This document shows, one piece after another, positions 59,174 through 64,000 of a stretch of 64,000 bases of DNA (the stretch's first letter is position 1; every line of letters starts with the position of its first letter). The notes under the pieces are model-generated. The model was not told the origin of the DNA, made no database searches, and worked only from the letters and a program-made list of their open reading frames with translations. The translations under genes and the position numbers were made by a program. Where the stretch lies: the NCBI RefSeq assembly GCF_033436665.1, contig NZ_JAWQFO010000009.1, positions 94,816 through 158,815 of the forward strand, written 5' to 3'. The DNA is from JAWQFO01 sp033436665 (GTDB lineage: Bacteria; Pseudomonadota; Alphaproteobacteria; Rhodobacterales; Rhodobacteraceae).

Positions 59174-59539
59174 ATGGAATTCATCGTTGCCACATCGGTA
59201 GGCGCGCTCACCGCGGCGGGCATCTACCTGATCCTTCGGCTCCGAGCCTTCGCGACGATCCTCGGGCTGGCGCTGCTCTCCTATGCTGTGAACGTGTTTC
59301 TCTTCGCCTCCGGACGGCTCGCCATCGACCTGCCGCCGATCCTGAACCCCTACGGCGAGGCGAGCTACACCGATCCGCTGCCGCAGGCGCTTGTGCTGAC
59401 CGCGATCGTGATCTCTTTCGGGATGACCGCCGTGCTGGTCATGGTGGCGCTGGGCGCCTACCTCGAATCCGACGATGACCGCATCGACGGCATCGAAGGC
59501 CGCGCGGACGAGACCGCCGACGGGGGGTCCGCGCCATGA
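59174..59539 (+). CDS. mrpC: monovalent cation/H+ antiporter subunit C
   Basis: A 121-residue, three-helix NuoK-like subunit. The AAGIYLILRLRAFATILGLALLS helix region and the DPLPQALVLTAIVISFGMTA motif are standard for MrpC. It starts one base after the mrpA stop, and its own stop overlaps the mrpD ATG. Confidence 0.93.
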   Translation: MEFIVATSVGALTAAGIYLILRLRAFATILGLALLSYAVNVFLFASGRLAIDLPPILNPYGEASYTDPLPQALVLTAIVISFGMTAVLVMVALGAYLESDDDRIDGIEGRADETADGGSAP

Positions 59540-61083
59540 ACCACTGGATCATCGCACCGATCATCCTTCCGGCCCTTCTGGCGCCGATCATCGGGTTCGT
59601 GATGCGTCACGACATGACGCTCGCGCGCGTCGCCTCGATGGCCGGGACCGTGGCGCTGGTGGCCATCGCGGTCGGCCTGTTCGTGACCGCCATGAGCGGC
59701 CCGCAGGTCTACTACCTTGGCGACTGGCCGGCGCCCTTCGGTATCGTGCTGGTTCTCGACCGGCTGTCCGGTCTGATGGTGCTGATCACCGCCGTCCTGG
59801 CCCTGATCGTGCTGATGCACGCGATCGCGACGGGATGGGACGCGCGCGGACGCCATTTTCATGCGCTCTACCAGTTCCAGCTCATGGGGATCGTCGGAGC
59901 CTTCCTGACCGGCGACATCTTCAACCTCTTCGTCTTTTTCGAGATTCTGCTGATCGCCTCCTACGGGCTGATGATCCACTCGGGCGGGCGCGAGCGGATG
60001 CGCGCGGGCCTGCAATACGTGGTCATCAACCTCGCCGGATCGACCCTGTTCCTCTTCGCGCTCGGGGTGCTCTACGCCTCGACCGGGACGCTGAATATCG
60101 CCGATCTAGCCGTGCGCCTCGCCGAGGTGCCGCCCGGGGATGCGGCGCTGGAGCGCGTTGCGGTGATGCTGCTGATGATCGTCTTCGCGCTCAAGGCGGC
60201 GCTGTTCCCGATCCAGTTCTGGCTGCCCGGCACCTATGCCAACGCGCCTGCTCCGGTGGCGGCGCTCTTCGCGATCATGACCAAGGTCGGGGCCTACGCG
60301 ATCCTGCGGGTGCACACGCTGGTCTTCGGTCCGGGCATAGAGGCGACCGACGGTCTGGCCGGCGACTGGCTGTTCCCGGCCGCTGTCGTGACCATCGCCG
60401 TCGGCGCGCTCGGGGTTCTGGGCGCGCGCCGGTTGATGCCGCTGATCGCCTTTTCGGTCGTCGGCTCGATGGGTACGCTGATGATCGCGATCTCGGCCTT
60501 CACGCCGGTGGCGACGACGGCTGCGCTCTACTACCTCGTGCACTCCACCTTCGCCGCGGCGGCCCTGTTCCTGATGGCCGATCTCGTGATTTCGCGCCGC
60601 GAGGTCGACGCGCTGAGCACCCGCCCCGCGACCTTGCAGAACGGGCTGTTCGCGGCGCTCTTCTTCGCCGCCGCGATCGGCATGGCCGGGATGCCGCCAC
60701 TCAGTGGGTTTCTCGGCAAGCTGATGGTGCTCGACGCGATGCGCGATCCCGGCGAGATCGCCTGGGCCTGGAGCGCAGTGTTGCTGGGGTCGCTGCTGAC
60801 CATCGTCGGATTTGCGCGATCGGGCAGTACGCTCTTCTGGAAATCCACAGCCGCTGTCGTCGAGGCGCCGCAGACCGAAGCGGGCGAGGAGGCGGCGCCT
60901 GCGCCCGGACCTGCGCCCGCCAGCGTGGCAGAGGTCGCCCCGACCGTCGCCACGATCGCCGTGCTGGCGATGCTGACGGCCTTTGCCGGACCGCTGATGC
61001 AGTATCTCGACGGCACCACGGCGCAACTTTTCGACCGTGGCAGCTATGTCGCCGCGGTTCTCGGAACCGGCGAGGAGGGCTGA
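59536..61083 (+). CDS. mrpD: monovalent cation/H+ antiporter subunit D
   Basis: A 515-residue NuoM/N-like subunit, with FNLFVFFEILLIASYGLM near residue 132-150, KAALFPIQFWLPGTYANAP carrying the helix-7/8 lysine region near 221-240, and about 14 membrane segments. A Glu/Ala/Pro-rich loop (about 440-470) near the C-terminus is longer than in many relatives. It supplies the second proton-pumping core of the Mrp complex. ATGA overlap with mrpC. Confidence 0.93.
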   Translation: MNHWIIAPIILPALLAPIIGFVMRHDMTLARVASMAGTVALVAIAVGLFVTAMSGPQVYYLGDWPAPFGIVLVLDRLSGLMVLITAVLALIVLMHAIATGWDARGRHFHALYQFQLMGIVGAFLTGDIFNLFVFFEILLIASYGLMIHSGGRERMRAGLQYVVINLAGSTLFLFALGVLYASTGTLNIADLAVRLAEVPPGDAALERVAVMLLMIVFALKAALFPIQFWLPGTYANAPAPVAALFAIMTKVGAYAILRVHTLVFGPGIEATDGLAGDWLFPAAVVTIAVGALGVLGARRLMPLIAFSVVGSMGTLMIAISAFTPVATTAALYYLVHSTFAAAALFLMADLVISRREVDALSTRPATLQNGLFAALFFAAAIGMAGMPPLSGFLGKLMVLDAMRDPGEIAWAWSAVLLGSLLTIVGFARSGSTLFWKSTAAVVEAPQTEAGEEAAPAPGPAPASVAEVAPTVATIAVLAMLTAFAGPLMQYLDGTTAQLFDRGSYVAAVLGTGEEG

Positions 61084-61084
61084 C

Positions 61085-61576
61085 ATGCTCGCGCGCTTCA
61101 TCCCGCATCCGCTGCTCAGCATCATGCTGGTGCTGGTCTGGCTCGGGCTGGTCAACAAGATCACGCTGGGCAACCTGCTGCTCGGCATCGTGTTGGGTCT
61201 CGTCGTGCCGATGTCGACCGCGGCCTACTGGCCCAACCGGCCCCGGCTGCGCCGGCCGCTCGTGGCGATGAAGTACATCGCCATCGTGCTCTGGGACATC
61301 GTCGTGGCCAACGTCCAGGTCGCGCTGATCATCCTCTTCAAGCCCAACGACAAGCTGCTGACGCGCTGGGTCACCGTGCCGCTCGAGCTGACCTCGCCCG
61401 AAGCAATCACCGTGCTCGCGGGGACCATCACCATGACCCCCGGCACGCTGTCCGCGATGCTCTGCGCCGACGGGCGTTCGATCCTCGTGCATTGCCTGCA
61501 CAGTCCGGACCCGGAAGGCGACCGCGACCGCATCAAGAGCCGCTACGAGGCCCCGCTCAAGGAGGTATTCGAATGA
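61085..61576 (+). CDS. mrpE: monovalent cation/H+ antiporter subunit E
   Basis: A 163-residue MrpE subunit. It has two or three N-terminal membrane segments, then the soluble part with LTSPEAITVLAGTITMTPGTLSA. The family's SRYEAPLKEVF end is seen. The start is the ATG at 61085, one base after the mrpD stop; its own stop overlaps mrpF. Confidence 0.92.
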   Translation: MLARFIPHPLLSIMLVLVWLGLVNKITLGNLLLGIVLGLVVPMSTAAYWPNRPRLRRPLVAMKYIAIVLWDIVVANVQVALIILFKPNDKLLTRWVTVPLELTSPEAITVLAGTITMTPGTLSAMLCADGRSILVHCLHSPDPEGDRDRIKSRYEAPLKEVFE

Positions 61577-61842
61577 TCGCCGCTGCCCTCACTTTTGCCT
61601 TCGCCTGTTTCGGCATCGGGATGTTGTTCTGCATGTGGCGTCTTACCGTCGGGCCGGATTCGGCGGATCGCATCCTCGCGCTCGATACCATGGTCATCAA
61701 CGTCATCGCCCTGCTGGTGCTCTACGGGATCAAGCAGGGCACCGCGATCTACTTCGAGGCTTCCATGCTGGTCGCCATGGTCGGTTTCGTCTCCACCGTC
61801 GCCTACTGCCGCTTTGTTATGCGCGGCGACATCATCGAGTGA
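61573..61842 (+). CDS. mrpF: monovalent cation/H+ antiporter subunit F
   Basis: An 89-residue, three-helix MrpF subunit with the VGPDSADRILALDTMVINVIAL segment that marks the family. The ATG at 61573 overlaps the mrpE stop; longer readings of the frame fall inside mrpE. Confidence 0.92.
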   Translation: MIAAALTFAFACFGIGMLFCMWRLTVGPDSADRILALDTMVINVIALLVLYGIKQGTAIYFEASMLVAMVGFVSTVAYCRFVMRGDIIE

Positions 61843-61850
61843 GGTAAGCC

Positions 61851-62246
61851 ATGGCCACCGTCACCGAAATCGTCATCTCGGTCTTCATCGTCACCGGCGG
61901 TGTCTTCGGCCTCGTCGGTTCCTACGGCCTGATCAAGCTTCGCGATACGATGCAGAGGCTCCACGGCCCGACCAAGGCCACCACGCTCGGCATCGGCAGT
62001 GCGCTGATCGCGTCCATGCTCTATTTCCTGCTGGTCAAGGAGGGGCTCTCGTTCCACGAATTGCTGATCACGCTGTTCCTGTTCCTGACCGCCCCGATCA
62101 CGGCGAATTTCATCGCCAAGACCTACATCATCCGAAACCTCGACGAATCCGAGTTGCCCAAGACCGGCGGCACGTTCGGCTGGGCCGTCTATGACGACCC
62201 CCCGGCGCTCCGCCGCGCCCACGAGGACCCGCGCGACGAGGCTTGA
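61851..62246 (+). CDS. mrpG: monovalent cation/H+ antiporter subunit G
   Basis: A 131-residue MrpG subunit. LVGSYGLIKLRDTMQRLHGPTKATTLGIG is the family core, followed by two more membrane helices and a soluble tail of about 30 residues. It is the last gene of the mrp operon and the last gene with the compositional style of the rest of the window. Confidence 0.92.
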   Translation: MATVTEIVISVFIVTGGVFGLVGSYGLIKLRDTMQRLHGPTKATTLGIGSALIASMLYFLLVKEGLSFHELLITLFLFLTAPITANFIAKTYIIRNLDESELPKTGGTFGWAVYDDPPALRRAHEDPRDEA

Positions 62247-62464
62247 GGGTTTCGGATGGTAGGTTCGGCGCCTGTGCTTCGACTTAGACGTGCAGGCCGG
62301 GAAAGTCTGCCGCTTGAGGCGCAATTGTCGCTGGGAAAAGTCGGCGATGCGCCGATGAGATGATGGCGGAGACGAAGGGGAACTCCGCTGACGTCCGGTA
62401 ACCTATTGAAGTGCTTGATTTACATGGATAATCGGCCCCAAACGTGTGGGGAAGGTGTGTGGGG

Positions 62465-63706
62465 ATGCCCAGGTATTTAGAACGAAGGCGACGGCGCTGG
62501 TATGCCGTATTGGACATCCCGAAGGACGTCAGAGAACCCTTTGGTAAGAAGCGGCATGTGGAGTCATTGGGGACCGACAGTCTATCCGAAGCCGAGCGCT
62601 TGGTGTTGCCCAAGATCGCTCTGTGGAAGTCTCAGTTTCAAGCTCTCCGTTCCGGTTCCAACGATGCACTTCACGTCCTAGCCGAGCAGTGGCGAGCGGA
62701 GTTTTCTAGCGCCGATGCCGATGTGCTGGAAACGCTGGACGGGCTGCTCCAAGACAAAGCTGAGGAGATTGCTTGGAGAAACCCGAAGGCGGCGAGCAGA
62801 TTCAACGAGATCGTTCGGGGGGAGTCCATTTCATTGGAGATCCATGTCGACCGATGGCTTGCGAGCCTTACCGGTGCGCCGAAGTCAACTGACATGAAGC
62901 GCAGCGATGTTCGACGATTCATAGAGGTCTTCCCGTATTCATCGGACGTGTCTCAGCAGGGCGTTCAGGGTTGGATCTATGATCTCGAAACGCAGAACAG
63001 GCTGAAGTCTGGGACTGTCACCCGGATCATCTCAGCCTGCCGTGGCTACTGGCAGTTCCTGATCAAACACCGCATCGTCGAAGTCGCTGACGACCCCTTT
63101 GCAAAGCTGAGCATCGTGAAACGCAAGCGACGGAGCTCTGGCGGCCAAGACAAGCGACAGCCATTCTCAACGGAAGAAGTTATAGAGCTCTTGGATCACG
63201 CCCAGCGCAAGGATGATCCGCAGCTGGCCGCCGTGATTCAGTTGGGCATGTGGACAGGCTGCCGTATTGAAGAACTGTGCTCGCTGAAGCTGGAGCACTT
63301 ATCAGAGGATAGCTTCCGCGTCGACGATGCCAAATCAGAGGCTGGGCTGAGGACCGTACCTATCCACTCCCAGCTGGCACCCACCTTAGAACATCTCATT
63401 CGAGACAGCACGGACGGATACGTTGTTAGTGGCCTCACCTTCAACAAGTACGGCGACCGTTCAAATGCGGTTGGCAAGCGCTTCGGTACCTTGAAGAAGC
63501 GACTGGGCCATGGACCCAACAAGGTCTTCCACAGCATCAGAAAGACGGTTGCGACGCTCTTGGAGAATGCCGGTGTACCTGAGAACGTTGCAGCTGATAT
63601 CTTGGGTCATGACAAAGACACCATGACGTATGGCCTCTACTCGGGTGGGATTGTGCTTGAGGTAAAGAAAGAGGCTATCGAGAAAACCGACTACCCGGCT
63701 CCTTGA
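62465..63706 (+). CDS. tyrosine recombinase / integrase (DUF6538 N-terminus)
   Basis: A 413-residue site-specific recombinase. The N-terminal PRYLERRRRRWYAVLDIPKD is the DUF6538-type start of many proteobacterial integrases. The catalytic set is R267 (TGCRIEEL), K290, H356 and R359 (FHSIRKT), H382 (LGHDKDTM) and Tyr in LYSGG (Y392). All residues are present, so it should be active. The ATG at 62465 has a GGGAAGG-type site. Codon use is visibly less G+C-biased than in the mrp genes. It probably integrated a mobile element that extends to the right. Confidence 0.92.
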   Translation: MPRYLERRRRRWYAVLDIPKDVREPFGKKRHVESLGTDSLSEAERLVLPKIALWKSQFQALRSGSNDALHVLAEQWRAEFSSADADVLETLDGLLQDKAEEIAWRNPKAASRFNEIVRGESISLEIHVDRWLASLTGAPKSTDMKRSDVRRFIEVFPYSSDVSQQGVQGWIYDLETQNRLKSGTVTRIISACRGYWQFLIKHRIVEVADDPFAKLSIVKRKRRSSGGQDKRQPFSTEEVIELLDHAQRKDDPQLAAVIQLGMWTGCRIEELCSLKLEHLSEDSFRVDDAKSEAGLRTVPIHSQLAPTLEHLIRDSTDGYVVSGLTFNKYGDRSNAVGKRFGTLKKRLGHGPNKVFHSIRKTVATLLENAGVPENVAADILGHDKDTMTYGLYSGGIVLEVKKEAIEKTDYPAP

Positions 63707-64000
63707 CCGGCGCAGGCCGTCGAGGCATCTGCGTCGGGCATTCGTCCGTTTGATAAATCAAATGCGCAACGAGAAGGCACGTTGAGCCGTCGACCCTCGG
63801 GGGAGGGTACACGGAATTTGGCCTAACCAATCAAAACTCGCAAACAGCGTAGCGCCATCCGACCTGTATAGGACAGAAATCGCTCTCTTTCCTGGAAATG
63901 GTTGCCCGCCGATACACAGAGTTCCTGACACCCTTAGGCTCTGGACCCATTGATTTGGTTGCAGTCGGTGCATCGGGCTGATTCAAGCTCCTGAACATCA
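63707..64000. other. region after integrase, no supported gene
   Basis: This is lower-G+C sequence with no convincing reading frame; a 71-codon minus-strand frame has no family features. It contains the palindrome TTTGAT-AA-ATCAAA at 63749-63762. It is probably the first non-coding part of the integrated element. Confidence 0.5.

Noticed and set aside
62247..62464. tRNA or tmRNA end as integrase attachment site
   Set aside because: I could not fold a tRNA cloverleaf or find a CCA-ended acceptor in this gap; only a short GCGGAG/CTCCGC hairpin (62366-62388) is present.
63749..63762. FNR/FixK box
   Set aside because: TTTGAT-AA-ATCAAA has the right half-sites, but a two-base spacer instead of four, and no gene starts downstream in the window.
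63758..63973. 71-codon minus-strand ORF after the integrase
   Set aside because: It has no ribosome-binding site, family feature or neighbour that supports it.

Overview
The window is about two-thirds G+C and densely packed. Most genes sit in operons with ATGA, GTGA or TTGA stop/start overlaps. Gene content points to an alphaproteobacterium of the Rhodobacterales (roseobacter group): many binding-protein ABC and TRAP importers, a sulfonate-type TRAP/HisD-family/ComDE locus, hydroxycinnamate-CoA catabolism, and an Mrp (Pha-type) antiporter with a fused A/B subunit. This assignment is inferred from gene content, not from a marker gene. No rRNA, tRNA or CRISPR array was seen.

Layout. (1) 1-10735: the end of a carboxymuconolactone-decarboxylase-like gene, a zinc alcohol dehydrogenase and a D-2-hydroxyacid dehydrogenase on the minus strand, then a complete peptide/opine-type ABC importer with two consecutive binding proteins, and an IclR regulator. 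(2) 10834-21130: a GMC oxidoreductase, a TRAP transporter (DctP and fused DctQM), a DUF475 membrane protein, a histidinol-dehydrogenase-family enzyme resembling sulfopropanediol 3-dehydrogenase (HpsN), an internally deleted short-chain dehydrogenase, a zinc dehydrogenase, a universal stress protein, and the two subunits of sulfopyruvate decarboxylase (ComD/ComE). Together they suggest uptake and oxidation of a C3 sulfonate. (3) 21231-37978: a large sugar locus. It holds a GntR/FCD regulator, a TIM-barrel isomerase, two PfkB kinases, an aldose dehydrogenase plus lactonase, an SgcQ (BtpA)/SgcX (M42)/FGGY kinase/SIS operon, a MalFGK-type ABC importer, an SGNH esterase, a FucU mutarotase and an enolase-superfamily cycloisomerase. 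A near-identical 12-bp partial palindrome stands at three promoters of this locus and ties it together as one probable regulon.

(4) 37975-43428: a minus-strand catabolic operon (DUF2165, TauD/TfdA dioxygenase, FAD-linked oxidase, cytosine-deaminase-like amidohydrolase, creatininase family, and a 32-codon ORF) divergent from a Rid-family gene. The substrate is unknown. (5) 43555-47230: an envelope/stress-type cluster with a 22-residue membrane peptide, an Ala-rich helical protein, a holin-like protein, a DUF3618 protein with internal repeats, and a YihY/BrkB membrane protein, behind a GGAAC-N16-CGTT promoter-like motif. (6) 47654-53990: hydroxycinnamate catabolism (crotonase, MarR, feruloyl-CoA synthase, amidohydrolase), then a DUF1992 protein and a flavin aromatic hydroxylase. 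(7) 54097-62246: a secreted DUF3604 protein and the mrpA-C-D-E-F-G operon. (8) 62465-64000: a tyrosine integrase in visibly lower-G+C DNA, probably one edge of an integrated element running off the right end.

The main themes are import plus stepwise oxidation of small polar carbon sources, each with its own regulator. In addition, all four solute-binding-protein genes are followed by a strong hairpin inside their operon.
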